Notes: generated from the sequence alone by a model not told the origin. 64,000 bases of DNA from Microbacterium stercoris (GCF_017592545.1 NZ_JAGFOA010000003.1:105544-169543), one strand, 5' to 3'. Shown: positions 27,862-37,323, counted from the stretch's first letter. Numbers and translations are program-made.

Positions 27862-29649
27862 TCAGTCGCACGTCGCCGTCACCGCGGTCGCCCGCGTCAT
27901 AGGCGTGTGCCACACGTCGGTCTCGCCGAGGGGGTTTGGGCTCCCGCTGAAGGTGAAGGTGAGCGTGTGCGCGCTCTGGAATCGGTTGAGGATCTCGACC
28001 TTGAACACGGGCCTTCCCAGATGCTGACCGCTGCTGAGCAATTGTGCAGGAGCGCCGTCGATGAGGACGTCCATCGCCTGTGCGCCCGCCGGGCCGTAGA
28101 TGGCGACGTAGGAACTGATGGTGCCCGGTTCGAAATACGGCCCGGATACGTACTTCGGAAGGTTCGCCGCGGCCTCGGGGGAGATGTTGGAAGTCAGGGT
28201 GACCTGGCCTCGCAGAGCGTTGTCCTGCACGCAGGAATTGATCGCCATGTCGAGGTAGTAGCTCATCTTCGAGCCGGTGTTGTCGTTGACGTACACCCCG
28301 AGCACGCTCTTGTCCGCCGAATCGGCAGGAACCACACCCGTCATGGGGGTCTTCGCGACGAGCTCCATCTCGGCCGCATCATCGCTGATGTAAAGAAGGC
28401 GGTGCTCCTCGACGGCCTTCGTTACCGCGGCGATCAGGGCGGCGGGGGCGAATTGGCCGCTGGTGATCTTTCCGAACACCGCGTCAGCGGTGGCCGTGAA
28501 GAACTTGTCCTGGTCGAGTGGGTTCTTGTACTTGAAGTAGACCTCATTGAGGAGCAGCGAAACCGCATTTTCGGCGCTCAGCACATCGCCTGTCTCAAGG
28601 GTGATTGGGCCGGTCGCTGCGAGGATATACGACAGCGCCACCGGGTCGATCGACAGCACGGCGGACGTCGGTGGGAACCCCTCGCGCGCCCACCAGCCGT
28701 CGAGGATCCGCACGGCCTCAGGGAAGTTCGGCACCATCGTGAAGTCCGGCGTCCACTTGCCGATCTTCTCGCCGTAGATTGCGACCGCCTCCGGGTCGAG
28801 CGGGACGACCGGTTCGAGAGTCGGCTGGCGGAAGTCGAAGCTCGTGATGCTCGCGGTTGTGTTCAGCGCACCATTGTTTGCCTCGAGCACAGTGAATACG
28901 GCGGCGTTGCCGCCGAGGCTGCGAGCCTCGGACGTGCCCTGGAACATCAGCAGGTAGTTGCGGGGGCCGTTTGCGCCAAGCGCATTCGGGAGAACCGAGA
29001 CCACGTCGCGCACCGGGCTGAGCAACGGCTGGATCTCACCGAGTGCGTCGTCGAGCTGCGCGACGCCCGCTGAGACCTCGGGGATGAGCGCCTCTCGGTC
29101 GATCGGCTCCAGGGCTGCGATTGATTCGGTCACACCGGCGTCGATGTCGTCGATCAGTGCGAGAAGGTTCTGAATCGCGGCGACGTCGATTCGGCCTTCC
29201 TTCGGCTGGAAGGCCGCGAGGCTCAGAGTGCTGGCGGGTGTGACGACATCGGTCGCGAGCTTGTCGGTGGTCTCAGCTACCAGGCGCACCGCAGCGAGGT
29301 CGTCCCCGAGATACGGGGCGTTCTCGGCCCACTCCCATAGGCGCCCCTGCGTGCCCGCTTTCGCAGCCGCCGTCTTCTGCGCCAGCCGAGCGGCGGCGGT
29401 TTGCGCCTTCGTCGTATCGAGTGCGAGCACCGCGCTCTTCACTTCGCTGACATCGGCCATCGCCGACTGCAGGTGGCCGCGGACATTCATCGCCTGGTCG
29501 TAGAGACGCTTGGCCGCGAAGCCGCCAGCCACCACAATGCCGACGAGCACCACGAACACGCCGAGCGAGATCCAGAGCGCGCGCCAGCGGCGTCGACGCT
29601 TCTTCTCGATCGCTTCGTCGCGGTTCTCTCGCGCTGCTCGACGGCTCAC
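27862..29649 (-). CDS. DUF4012 membrane-anchored extracellular protein
   Basis: Protein of 595 residues. A basic cytoplasmic start (EKKRRRRWRAL) precedes one helix (about 26-48) and a large outer domain. The DUF4012 signature region is GPRNYLLMFQGTSEARSLGGNAAVFTV, then GKWTPDFTMVPNFPEAVRILDGWW and SIDPVALSYILAATGPI. Function of the family is not established; it is frequent in actinobacterial and Gram-positive polysaccharide loci and may handle polymer at the wall. The start is GTG with GAGG six bases upstream. A helical stretch after the membrane (residues 50-150) precedes the conserved part. Confidence 0.82.
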   Translation of the reverse strand: MSRRAARENRDEAIEKKRRRRWRALWISLGVFVVLVGIVVAGGFAAKRLYDQAMNVRGHLQSAMADVSEVKSAVLALDTTKAQTAAARLAQKTAAAKAGTQGRLWEWAENAPYLGDDLAAVRLVAETTDKLATDVVTPASTLSLAAFQPKEGRIDVAAIQNLLALIDDIDAGVTESIAALEPIDREALIPEVSAGVAQLDDALGEIQPLLSPVRDVVSVLPNALGANGPRNYLLMFQGTSEARSLGGNAAVFTVLEANNGALNTTASITSFDFRQPTLEPVVPLDPEAVAIYGEKIGKWTPDFTMVPNFPEAVRILDGWWAREGFPPTSAVLSIDPVALSYILAATGPITLETGDVLSAENAVSLLLNEVYFKYKNPLDQDKFFTATADAVFGKITSGQFAPAALIAAVTKAVEEHRLLYISDDAAEMELVAKTPMTGVVPADSADKSVLGVYVNDNTGSKMSYYLDMAINSCVQDNALRGQVTLTSNISPEAAANLPKYVSGPYFEPGTISSYVAIYGPAGAQAMDVLIDGAPAQLLSSGQHLGRPVFKVEILNRFQSAHTLTFTFSGSPNPLGETDVWHTPMTRATAVTATCD

Positions 29650-29746
29650 TGCAGGCCTCGCTCTCTGCCGGGGGGTGCATCGGGTGGGGGCGAGCCCACC
29701 GGAGCGAGATTAGTGGGAAGGGCTTGGTGAATGCTGACGCGGCAGC

Positions 29747-30172
29747 TCAACGACGGGCCCAGGCGTGTGCAATGACCCAGCCGACCACCGATCCGCTCGT
29801 ATTCGCGATGAGGTCGGACACCGTGGGGAAGCGTGAGGGGATCGCGAACTGCACGCCCTCGATCAGCGCCGAGGTCGTGAGCCCGAGAAGTGCAATGCGC
29901 CACCAGCCCAGACCCGGCCACGCGAGCTGCACCAGCAGGCCGAGCGGGACGAAGAGCGCGATGTTCGCCACGAACTCGAGGAGCGGGTAGCCCACCTCAA
30001 CGGGAACGCCCAGGGGCACCAGCAGTCGAGCACAGTCGGCGAGGATGCCGGTGACTCGGCCGGCGTCCTCGGCCGGTAGCCAGACGATCAACGCGACCGC
30101 GACCGAGTACGGAACAAGCAGGATCCTCGCTGCGTGGGCGGCGGTGATCCGGCGGGCGGGGGCGTCGTCCAT
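29747..30172 (-). CDS. VanZ-like membrane protein
   Basis: Small membrane protein, 141 residues, with four helices (ARILLVPYSVAVALIVWLP; VGYPLLEFVANIALFVPLGLLVQLAW; WWRIALLGLTTSALIEGVQFAI; VVGWVIAHAWARR). VANIALFVPLG and TSALIEGVQ(F)..R..TVSDLIANTSGSVVG match the VanZ fold. VanZ relatives are linked to low-level glycopeptide resistance and to envelope loci, but most have no known role. TACGCT seven bases before the ATG suggests a leaderless start, so it may be transcribed apart from the DUF4012 gene. Confidence 0.85.
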   Translation of the reverse strand: MDDAPARRITAAHAARILLVPYSVAVALIVWLPAEDAGRVTGILADCARLLVPLGVPVEVGYPLLEFVANIALFVPLGLLVQLAWPGLGWWRIALLGLTTSALIEGVQFAIPSRFPTVSDLIANTSGSVVGWVIAHAWARR

Positions 30173-30179
30173 GCGGGCG

Positions 30180-30185
30180 AGCGTA
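30180..30185 (-). promoter_or_regulatory. Leaderless -10 box of VanZ-like gene
   Basis: TACGCT on the minus strand, seven bases before the ATG, fits the TANNNT leaderless pattern. Confidence 0.4.
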
Positions 30186-30237
30186 TCCCGGGCGGACGTG
30201 GTCCCTCCGAGCAGCGAGGTCGACCTGACGCCCCGGA

Positions 30238-30243
30238 TAGGCT
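30238..30243 (+). promoter_or_regulatory. Leaderless -10 box of wbpA-like gene
   Basis: TAGGCT stands seven bases before the ATG of the sugar dehydrogenase. No Shine-Dalgarno-like sequence lies in the short gap, which agrees with a leaderless mRNA. Confidence 0.5.
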
Positions 30244-30250
30244 GAAACCC

Positions 30251-31546
30251 ATGCGTATCGCTGTCGTGGCCCTTGGAAAGATCGGCCTTCCCCTTGCCGT
30301 CCAGTTCGCTTCTTCCGGTCACGATGTGATCGGTGTCGACGTCAATCAGAAGGCGGTCGACACGATCAACTCGGGTGTGGAGCCGTTCCCGGGGGAGGCG
30401 CATCTGCAGGAGAAGCTGTCGGAGCTGATCCCGGCGGGGAAGCTGAAGGCCACCACCGACTACGCCGAGGCGATCCCGGGTGCGGATGCGGTGGTGCTGG
30501 TGGCGCCGGTGTTTGTGAACGACGAGACCTGGGAGCCGGATTTCACGTACATGGACGCGGCGACGAAGTCGCTGGCGGCGCACCTGACCCCGGGCACGCT
30601 GGTCTCGTATGAGACGACGCTGCCGGTGGGGACGACCCGGACGCGGTGGAAGCCGATGCTGGAGGAGGGGTCGGGCCTGACTGAGGGCACCGATTTCCAT
30701 GTGGTGTATTCGCCGGAGCGTGTGCTGACGGGTCGGGTGTTCGAGGATCTGCGCAAGTACCCCAAGCTGATCGGCGGTCTGTCGGAGGAGGGCAACCGTC
30801 GGGCGCGGGAGTTCTACGAGGCGGTGCTGCAGTTCGATGAGCGCACCGACCTGCCCCGCGCGAACGGCGTGTGGGATCTCGGGTCGACCGAGGCGTCGGA
30901 GATGGCCAAGCTCGCCGAGACCACCTACCGCGATGTGAACATCGGTCTGGCGAACCAGTTCGGTCTGTTCGCTGCCTCGCACGGCATCGATGTGTACAAG
31001 GTCATCGAGGCGTGCAACTCGCAGCCCTACAGCCACATCCACCGTCCCGGCATCGCCGTGGGTGGTCACTGCATCCCCGTCTACCCGCGCCTGTATCTGT
31101 CGACCGACCCGGATGCGGACATCGTGCGCGTGGCGCGTCAGCTGAACGCGTCGATGCCGGAGCGTCTGGTGGCGCAGGCCGAGGGCATCCTCGGAGACCT
31201 GACCGGCCAGAAGGCTGTCGTGCTGGGCGCTGCGTACCGCGGCGGCGTGAAGGAGACCGCCTTCAGTGGCGTGTTCCCGACGGTCGAGGCGTTGAAGACG
31301 CGTGGTGCGGAGGTGTTTGTGCACGACACGATCTACTCCGATGAGGAGCTGCGGGGTCTCGGGTTTGCGCCGTACACGCTGGGTGAGCCGGTGGATCTGG
31401 CGATCGTGCAGACCGACCACGCCGACTACAAGACCATCACCGCCGCGGACCTGCCCGGCATCAAGCTGCTCGTCGACGGCCGCAACGCCACCGACGCCGC
31501 CGTGTGGGCCGGCACCCCCCGCATCGTCGTCGGCACCGCCTCCTGA
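30251..31546 (+). CDS. UDP-N-acetylhexosamine 6-dehydrogenase (WbpA/WecC family)
   Basis: NAD-dependent 6-dehydrogenase, 431 residues, that oxidises C6 of a UDP-sugar to a carboxylate. The NAD loop is VVALGKIGLPLA; YSPERVLTGRVFEDL, GSTEASEMAKLAETTYRDVNI (with catalytic Lys) and AVGGHCIPVYPRLY (with catalytic Cys, about residue 275) are all present. It resembles the UDP-GlcNAc/UDP-ManNAcA enzymes more than UDP-glucose dehydrogenase. Downstream are an aminotransferase and a Gfo/Idh/MocA oxidoreductase, as in the WbpA-WbpB-WbpE route to UDP-GlcNAc(3NH2)A. Parts of this gene and the next favour G-ending codons more than the neighbours do. Confidence 0.9.
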   Translation: MRIAVVALGKIGLPLAVQFASSGHDVIGVDVNQKAVDTINSGVEPFPGEAHLQEKLSELIPAGKLKATTDYAEAIPGADAVVLVAPVFVNDETWEPDFTYMDAATKSLAAHLTPGTLVSYETTLPVGTTRTRWKPMLEEGSGLTEGTDFHVVYSPERVLTGRVFEDLRKYPKLIGGLSEEGNRRAREFYEAVLQFDERTDLPRANGVWDLGSTEASEMAKLAETTYRDVNIGLANQFGLFAASHGIDVYKVIEACNSQPYSHIHRPGIAVGGHCIPVYPRLYLSTDPDADIVRVARQLNASMPERLVAQAEGILGDLTGQKAVVLGAAYRGGVKETAFSGVFPTVEALKTRGAEVFVHDTIYSDEELRGLGFAPYTLGEPVDLAIVQTDHADYKTITAADLPGIKLLVDGRNATDAAVWAGTPRIVVGTAS

Positions 31547-31591
31547 CCAGGCGCCGACCACTGACTTTCGAGATCTGAGCAAGGAGAACGC

Positions 31592-32689
31592 ATGAGCGAG
31601 TTCATTCCCCCGGCGAAGCCGATCATCGGTGATGAGGAGCGCGAGGCGGTCGATCGTGTGATGCGTTCGGGCATGGTCGCGCAGGGGCCGGAGGTGGCGG
31701 CGTTCGAGGCGGAGTTCTCGGAGCACTTCGTGCAGGGGCGCCCCGCGGTGGCGGTGAACTCCGGTACGGCGGGTCTGCACCTGGGGCTGCTCGCGGCCGG
31801 TGTCGGCCCGGGCGATGAGGTCATCGTGCCGTCGTTCACGTTCGCGGCGACGGGCAACTCGGTGGCGTTGACGGGGGCGACGCCGGTGTTCGTGGACATC
31901 GAGCCGGAGACGTTCTCGATCGCGCCGGAGGCGGTTGCCGCGGCGATCACGGATAAGACCCGCGGCATCCTGCCGGTGCATCTGTACGGTCACCCGGCGC
32001 GTATGCGGGAGCTGGAGGCGATCGCCGCCGAGCGGGGTGTGGCGCTGTATGAGGATGCGGCGCAGGCGCATGGGGCGTCGCTGGATGGGCGTCCGGTGGG
32101 CACGTGGGGTGAGTGGGCGATGTTCTCGCTGTATCCGACGAAGAACATGACCTCCGGTGAGGGCGGCATGGTCTCCACGGCGACGGCGGAGGTGGCTCGC
32201 CGGGTGAAGCTGCTGCGCAATCAGGGCATGGAGCGTCAGTACGAGAACGAGATCGTCGGGTTCAACGCCCGCATGACCGACATCCACGCCGCCATCGGCC
32301 GTGTGCAGCTGACGAAGGTCGACGCGTGGACGAAGACCCGTCAGGACAACGCCGCGTTCCTGGATGCGAACCTGCAGGGCGTCATCGTGCCTCCGGTCGC
32401 CGAGGGGGCGGTGCACGTGTATCACCAGTACACGATCCGGGTGGCGGAGGACCGGGACGGGTTCGTGAAGGCGCTGAAGGAGGAGTACGGGGTGGGTGCG
32501 GGTGTGTATTACCCGATCCCGAACCACCGTCTGCCGTCGCTGGCGCCGTACGCGCCCGGCCTGGAGCTGCCCGAGACCGAGCGCGCCGCGCGTGAGGTGG
32601 TCTCGCTGCCGGTGCATCCGTCGCTGTCGCAGGGCGATCTGGACCGGATCGTCGCGGCCGTCAACGCCGTCGCGAAGGCAGGCGCCTGA
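31592..32689 (+). CDS. DegT/DnrJ-type sugar aminotransferase (WbpE-like)
   Basis: PLP-dependent aminotransferase, 365 residues. K184 in SLYPTKNMTSGEGG binds PLP; ALYEDAAQAHGA and AVNSGTAGLHLG complete the site. In WbpE it adds the 3-amino group to the UDP-3-keto-GlcNAcA made by WbpB. The ATG has AAGGAG at good distance. It overlaps the next gene by one base (TGATG). It differs clearly from the other aminotransferase of the window (near 19 kb) and belongs to a different pathway. Confidence 0.9.
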   Translation: MSEFIPPAKPIIGDEEREAVDRVMRSGMVAQGPEVAAFEAEFSEHFVQGRPAVAVNSGTAGLHLGLLAAGVGPGDEVIVPSFTFAATGNSVALTGATPVFVDIEPETFSIAPEAVAAAITDKTRGILPVHLYGHPARMRELEAIAAERGVALYEDAAQAHGASLDGRPVGTWGEWAMFSLYPTKNMTSGEGGMVSTATAEVARRVKLLRNQGMERQYENEIVGFNARMTDIHAAIGRVQLTKVDAWTKTRQDNAAFLDANLQGVIVPPVAEGAVHVYHQYTIRVAEDRDGFVKALKEEYGVGAGVYYPIPNHRLPSLAPYAPGLELPETERAAREVVSLPVHPSLSQGDLDRIVAAVNAVAKAGA

Positions 32690-33678
32690 TGACCCTGCGC
32701 GTCGGGCTGCTCGGCGTCGGCATGATGGGACGCCACCACGCCCGCGTGATCCGCGAGGTCGAGGGCATCGATCTCGTCGCGATCGCGGATCCCGGTGGTG
32801 ACCCGCACGGCGTCGCCGGCGGACTCGAGATCCTGCCCGACGTCGACGCGCTGATCTCGGCCGGCATCGACGCGGCGGTCGTCGCCGTGCCCACGCGCTT
32901 CCACGAGGAGGCCGCCCTCAAGCTGGCCGCCGCCGGCGTGCACACCCTCGTGGAGAAGCCGATCGCCCACAGCCTCGAGGCCGGGCAGCGGATGGTGGAT
33001 GCCTTCCGCGATGCAGGTCTCGTCGGAGCGGTCGGCCACATCGAGCGCTTCAACCCCGCCCTGCAGCAGGCCCGCCGCCGCATCGAGGCCGGCGAGCTGG
33101 GTGCCGTGTACCAGGTGGCGACCCGCCGTCAGGGGCCGTTCCCCGGGCGCATCGCCGACGTGGGGGTCGCCAAGGACCTCGCCTCGCACGACATCGACCT
33201 CACGGCGTGGGTCGTCCAGAGCGACTATGACGTCGTGTTCGCGCAGACCGCGTTCAAGTCGGGTCGCGAGCACGAGGACATGATCACGATCACGGGCCGC
33301 ACCGAGTCGGGCGTCATCGTGAACAACATCGTGAACTGGCTCTCGCCGATGAAGGAGCGCCTGACGGTCATCACCGGTGAGAAGGGCGCGTTCGTCGCCG
33401 ACACCGCCACCGGCGACCTCACGTTCTATGCGAATGGCACCCTCCCGCTCGAGTGGGCGTCGGTCTTCTCCTTCCGCGGCGTCTCCGAGGGCGACGTCAC
33501 GCGGTACTCGTACGCCAAGCGCGAGCCGCTGCGCGTCGAGCACGAGGCCTTCCGCGACACCATCCTCGGCGAGCAGACCGACCTCGTCACCATGGAGCAG
33601 GGGCAGCGCACTCTCCTGGTCGTCGAGCGCGCGCTCGAGTCGGCGAAGACCGGCGTCGCGCTCCGTCCCGCGGGCTGA
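32689..33678 (+). CDS. Gfo/Idh/MocA oxidoreductase (WbpB-like)
   Basis: NAD-dependent oxidoreductase, 329 residues. It has GLLGVGMMGRHHARV at the start, the family EKP motif in HTLVEKPIAHS and the catalytic region KDLASHDIDLTAWV with Asp and His. As WbpB homologue it would oxidise C3 of UDP-GlcNAcA so that the WbpE-like enzyme can aminate it. No hexapeptide acetyltransferase (WbpD) follows. The gene is last in its operon; a dispersed repeat and the ribosomal protein promoter come next. Confidence 0.88.
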   Translation: MTLRVGLLGVGMMGRHHARVIREVEGIDLVAIADPGGDPHGVAGGLEILPDVDALISAGIDAAVVAVPTRFHEEAALKLAAAGVHTLVEKPIAHSLEAGQRMVDAFRDAGLVGAVGHIERFNPALQQARRRIEAGELGAVYQVATRRQGPFPGRIADVGVAKDLASHDIDLTAWVVQSDYDVVFAQTAFKSGREHEDMITITGRTESGVIVNNIVNWLSPMKERLTVITGEKGAFVADTATGDLTFYANGTLPLEWASVFSFRGVSEGDVTRYSYAKREPLRVEHEAFRDTILGEQTDLVTMEQGQRTLLVVERALESAKTGVALRPAG

Positions 33679-33710
33679 GCGGATCCGATCCGGGTCTTCG
33701 TGGCGGGGTG

Positions 33711-33752
33711 GTGGCGTCTCGACTCGCTGCGCTCGCTCGACGAACGGGGTGG
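33711..33752. repeat. TCGA-bounded dispersed repeat
   Basis: GGCGTCTCGACTCGCTGCG followed by CTCGCTCGACGAACG; the reverse orientation of the other two copies in the window. It lies between the wbpB-like gene and the rplM promoter. Confidence 0.7.
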
Positions 33753-33760
33753 GGACTGGA

Positions 33761-33790
33761 TTAGGATCCGGGCGTGTCGGCTGGTAATCT
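33761..33790 (+). promoter_or_regulatory. Candidate rplM-rpsI promoter
   Basis: TTAGGA and TAATCT are 18 bases apart. They would start an mRNA with a leader of about 125 bases before rplM. The leader may carry autoregulatory structure, as in other L13 operons, but I see no clear fold. Confidence 0.4.
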
Positions 33791-33922
33791 GGACCCTTGG
33801 TGCCTACTGCAGGCACAGCGAACGTGAGCCCTCCACCGGCTGCTTCGTCCGGCTTCTGCTTGACGAAACGCCCCGGAGTGGGATTCACGAACGACTCCGT
33901 TCGATAAGAAAGCAGCACTACT

Positions 33923-34369
33923 GTGACGCGCACTTACACCCCCAAGGCCGGTGAGGCCCAGCGCGAGTGGCTCGTGATCGACGCCACCGACGTCGTTCTC
34001 GGCCGTCTCGCCTCGCACGCCGCCGCGCTCCTGCGTGGCAAGCACAAGCCGACCTTCGCCCCGCACATGGACCAGGGTGACTTCGTCATCATCGTGAACG
34101 CCGACAAGGTCGCGCTCACGGGTCAGAAGCTCCTCCAGAAGAAGGCCTACCGTCACTCGGGTTACCCGGGTGGTCTGACGGCCGTCACGTACGCCGAGCT
34201 CCTCGAGAAGAACCCGGTGCGTGCCGTGGAGAAGGCCGTCCGCGGCATGCTCCCGAAGAACACGCTGGGCCGCGACCAGCTCGCCAAGCTGAAGGTGTAC
34301 ACGGGTGCCGAGCACCCCCACGCCGCGCAGCAGCCCAAGGTGTACACCCTCGACCAGGTCGCCCAGTAA
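33923..34369 (+). CDS. rplM: 50S ribosomal protein L13
   Basis: 148-residue ribosomal protein of the large subunit. The L13 pattern is complete: [19 protein letters not shown] at the start, [18 protein letters not shown], and [11 protein letters not shown] with [16 protein letters not shown] at the end. The start is GTG. It is followed after 23 bases by rpsI, the conserved L13-S9 pair, and may share the mRNA with glmM. Confidence 0.98.
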   Translation: MTRTYTPKAGEAQREWLVIDATDVVLGRLASHAAALLRGKHKPTFAPHMDQGDFVIIVNADKVALTGQKLLQKKAYRHSGYPGGLTAVTYAELLEKNPVRAVEKAVRGMLPKNTLGRDQLAKLKVYTGAEHPHAAQQPKVYTLDQVAQ

Positions 34370-34392
34370 GCGCCGGATCCTAGGACTCAGAC

Positions 34393-34860
34393 ATGACTGA
34401 CATCGACACCCAGAACTACTCGACGGAGACCCCGGCCGCGGAGGCCGTCGACGCTCCCCGTCCCGTCCTCAACGTCTCCGGCGCTGCCGTGGGTCGCCGC
34501 AAGCAGGCCATCGCCCGCGTGCGCGTCGTCCCGGGCTCGGGCACGATCACGGTCAACGGCCGCACGATCGAGGACTACTTCCCGAACAAGCTGCACCAGC
34601 AGCTGATCAACGACCCGTTCACGGTGCTCTCGCTCGGTGGCGCGTACGACGTCATCGCCCGCATCTCGGGTGGCGGCCCCTCGGGTCAGGCCGGCGCGCT
34701 GCGCCTCGCCATCGCCCGTGCGCTGAACGAGATCGACCGCGAGAACAACCGCCCGACGCTCAAGAAGGCCGGCTTCCTCACGCGCGACGCCCGCGTCATC
34801 GAGCGCAAGAAGGCTGGTCTCAAGAAGGCCCGCAAGGCCTCGCAGTTCTCGAAGCGCTAA
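34393..34860 (+). CDS. rpsI: 30S ribosomal protein S9
   Basis: 155-residue small-subunit protein. The conserved part starts at about residue 32 ([17 protein letters not shown]) and ends in the invariant [12 protein letters not shown] tail that reaches the P site. An N-terminal acidic extension of about 30 residues is usual in actinobacteria. It lies 23 bases from glmM. Confidence 0.98.
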   Translation: MTDIDTQNYSTETPAAEAVDAPRPVLNVSGAAVGRRKQAIARVRVVPGSGTITVNGRTIEDYFPNKLHQQLINDPFTVLSLGGAYDVIARISGGGPSGQAGALRLAIARALNEIDRENNRPTLKKAGFLTRDARVIERKKAGLKKARKASQFSKR

Positions 34861-34883
34861 GCGGAAAGAACCCCAAGAAGCCA

Positions 34884-36239
34884 ATGCCGCTCTTCGGAAC
34901 GGACGGTGTGCGAGGACTCGCCAATGGCATCCTCACCGCCGACCTGGCTCTGTCCCTGGCCCAGGCGACTGCTGTCGTCCTGGGCCAGGGCCGTTCTGCG
35001 GAGGCGCGCAAGGCCCAGGGCCTGCGCACCTCCGTGGTTCTCGGTCGCGACCCGCGCATCTCAGGCGACTTCCTGGGAGCTGCGGTCTCGGCCGGCCTCG
35101 CCGCCTCGGGCATCGACGTGTACGACGCGGGAGTGGTGCCGACGCCGGCGCTCGCCTTCCTCGTCGCCGACCGCGACGCCGATTTCGGCGTGATGATCTC
35201 GGCCTCGCACAACCCCGCGCCCGACAACGGCATCAAGATCTTCGCGCGCGGTGGCGTCAAGCTCCCCGATGAGGTCGAGCGGCGCATCGAGCAGGCCCTC
35301 GAGGGCCCGATGCTGCTGCCCACGGGCGGCGACGTCGGTCGGATCAACCGCTTCTCCGATGCCGAGGACCGTTACGTCCTGCACCTGCTCGGATCGCTGC
35401 CCCACCGCCTCGACGGCATCCACGTTGTGCTCGACTGCGCCCACGGTGCGGCGGCCGGCGTCTCGCCCGAGACGTTCCGCGACGCCGGCGCCAAGGTCAC
35501 CGTCATCGGCGCCGACCCCGATGGCGTCAACATCAACGACGGCGTCGGATCGACTCACCTCGACCTGCTCGCGCAGGCGGTTGTGGCAGCCGGGGCCGAC
35601 GTGGGCATCGCCCACGACGGCGACGCCGACCGCTGCCTCGCGGTCGATGCGAACGGCGAGATCATCGACGGCGATCAGATCATGGCGATCCTCGCCGCCT
35701 CCATGAAGGAGCGCGGCGCGCTGAAGGACGACACGCTCGTCGCCACCGTCATGAGCAACCTGGGTCTGCACGTCGCCATGCGCGAGCGCGGCATCACGGT
35801 GCTGCAGGCCGCTGTCGGAGACCGCTACGTGCTCGAGCACATGAACGCGGGCGGCTACTCGCTGGGCGGCGAGCAGTCGGGCCACGTCATCATGAGCGAG
35901 TTCGCCACCACCGGCGACGGCATCCTGACCGGCCTGCACCTCGTGGCCGAGATGGCCCGCACCGGCAAGACGATGGCCGAGCTCGCCTCGATCATGCAGA
36001 AGTACCCGCAGGTGATGATCAACGTGAAGAACGTGGATCGCACCCGCACCGACGACGAGGTCGTGCAGGCCGCCGTCGCCACCGTCGTCGCCGAGCTCGG
36101 CGAGAGCGGACGCGTGCTGCTGCGCGCATCCGGCACCGAGCAGCTCGTGCGCGTGATGGTGGAGGCCGCCTCCGAGGACGACGCCCAGCGCCACGCGCAG
36201 CACCTCGCGGGAGTGGTGGCCGAGCGCCTCGCGCTGTAA
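34884..36239 (+). CDS. glmM: Phosphoglucosamine mutase
   Basis: Interconverts glucosamine-6-phosphate and glucosamine-1-phosphate for UDP-GlcNAc, needed for peptidoglycan and for the amino sugars of the neighbouring polysaccharide locus. The length of 451 residues is standard. The phosphoserine is S108 in [13 protein letters not shown]; the metal loop is [14 protein letters not shown] and RASGTE (phosphate binding) follow. It is close behind rpsI on the same strand, a common actinobacterial arrangement, and is followed by a terminator. Confidence 0.97.
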   Translation: MPLFGTDGVRGLANGILTADLALSLAQATAVVLGQGRSAEARKAQGLRTSVVLGRDPRISGDFLGAAVSAGLAASGIDVYDAGVVPTPALAFLVADRDADFGVMISASHNPAPDNGIKIFARGGVKLPDEVERRIEQALEGPMLLPTGGDVGRINRFSDAEDRYVLHLLGSLPHRLDGIHVVLDCAHGAAAGVSPETFRDAGAKVTVIGADPDGVNINDGVGSTHLDLLAQAVVAAGADVGIAHDGDADRCLAVDANGEIIDGDQIMAILAASMKERGALKDDTLVATVMSNLGLHVAMRERGITVLQAAVGDRYVLEHMNAGGYSLGGEQSGHVIMSEFATTGDGILTGLHLVAEMARTGKTMAELASIMQKYPQVMINVKNVDRTRTDDEVVQAAVATVVAELGESGRVLLRASGTEQLVRVMVEAASEDDAQRHAQHLAGVVAERLAL

Positions 36240-36256
36240 GCCCCTCGCCTGCTGAA

Positions 36257-36287
36257 CCGCCGGGTGCCTTCGGGCATCCGGCGGTTT
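36257..36287 (+). terminator. glmM terminator
   Basis: A 12-bp stem with one G-T wobble closes on a TTCG tetraloop and is followed by TTT. It lies 17 bases after the glmM stop. Confidence 0.85.
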
Positions 36288-36322
36288 CTGCATCCCGCCC
36301 CGCTCGGCCCGATACTGAGGGA

Positions 36323-37255
36323 ATGCGTCTCGGAGTCCTCGACATCGGATCCAACACCGTCCACCTGCTGACCGCCGATGCGCATCCGGGCGGCCGCCCG
36401 CTCGCCGCCAGCAGCCATCGCACCGTGCTGCGCCTGATGCGTTACCTGACGCCCGACGGCGCGATCTCCGACGAGGGTGTGCGCCTCATCGTCGACGCCG
36501 TGCGCGAGGCCGTGGCCCGCGCGAAGGGCGAGAAGGTCGAGGAGTTGCTTCCCACCGCCACCTCCGCCGTGCGCGAGGCGACCAATGGCGCCGAGGTGAT
36601 CGCGCGCATCGAGGAGGTGCTGGGCCAGCCGCTCCAGGTTCTCGGCGGCGACGCCGAGGCGCGCTTCACCTTCCTCGCCGTGCGGCGCTGGTTCGGATGG
36701 TCGGCGGGGCGCATCCTGCTGCTCGACATCGGCGGCGGATCGCTCGAGATCGCCGCGGGCGACGAGGAGCTGCCCGAGTACGCGCAGTCCGTGCCCCTCG
36801 GGGCGGGCCGGATGACCGTGGAGCACCTCTCGGAGGATCCGCCCGGCGAGAAGGCCGTCACCCTGCTGCGCCGGCACGCGGTGGGCGTGCTGGCGCCGGT
36901 GGCCGCCGACCTCAAGAAGCTCGCGAAGCCGGATCACGTGGTCGGCTCGTCGAAGACGATCCGGTCGCTGGCACGGCTGGCCGGCTACCCGATGCCCGGA
37001 TGGACGGGCATCGAGCGCATGATCCTCCCGCGCCAGGCGCTCGGGCAGTGGATCCCGCGCCTCGCCCGCATCCCCGCCGAGGTGCGCCACGAGCTGCCGG
37101 GCATCACACCCGAGCGCACGTTCCAGATCACCGCGGGCGCCGTGGTCGTGCACGAGGCGATGAAGGCCTTCGGCGTGCAGGAGCTCGAGGTCTGCCCGTG
37201 GGCCCTGCGCGAGGGCGTGCTGCTGCGCCACATCGAAGATCTCGGCTGGGGCTGA
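36323..37255 (+). CDS. Ppx/GppA family phosphatase
   Basis: Exopolyphosphatase/guanosine pentaphosphate phosphatase family, 310 residues: the short, ASKHA-domain-only form. Visible are VLDIGSNTVHLL (phosphate loop 1), ATSAVREATNG, LLLDIGGGSLEIAAGD (loop 2) and VVGSSKTIRSLARL. It degrades polyphosphate and/or pppGpp; which one cannot be told. GATACT six bases before the ATG and a GAGGGA next to it both could drive expression. Confidence 0.88.
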   Translation: MRLGVLDIGSNTVHLLTADAHPGGRPLAASSHRTVLRLMRYLTPDGAISDEGVRLIVDAVREAVARAKGEKVEELLPTATSAVREATNGAEVIARIEEVLGQPLQVLGGDAEARFTFLAVRRWFGWSAGRILLLDIGGGSLEIAAGDEELPEYAQSVPLGAGRMTVEHLSEDPPGEKAVTLLRRHAVGVLAPVAADLKKLAKPDHVVGSSKTIRSLARLAGYPMPGWTGIERMILPRQALGQWIPRLARIPAEVRHELPGITPERTFQITAGAVVVHEAMKAFGVQELEVCPWALREGVLLRHIEDLGWG

Positions 37256-37323
37256 TCCGCCTCGTCGTCTCAGGCGCGGCACCCGCCGCGACCGGCCGCG
37301 CACGACCGGATCCGCCGCGAAGA

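Noticed and set aside
29747..32617. A 956-codon minus-strand open frame across the wbpA/wbpE-like genes
   Set aside because: It is antisense to two clear genes, rich in Arg/His as usual for high-GC shadows. Only its last 141 codons (VanZ-like) are real.
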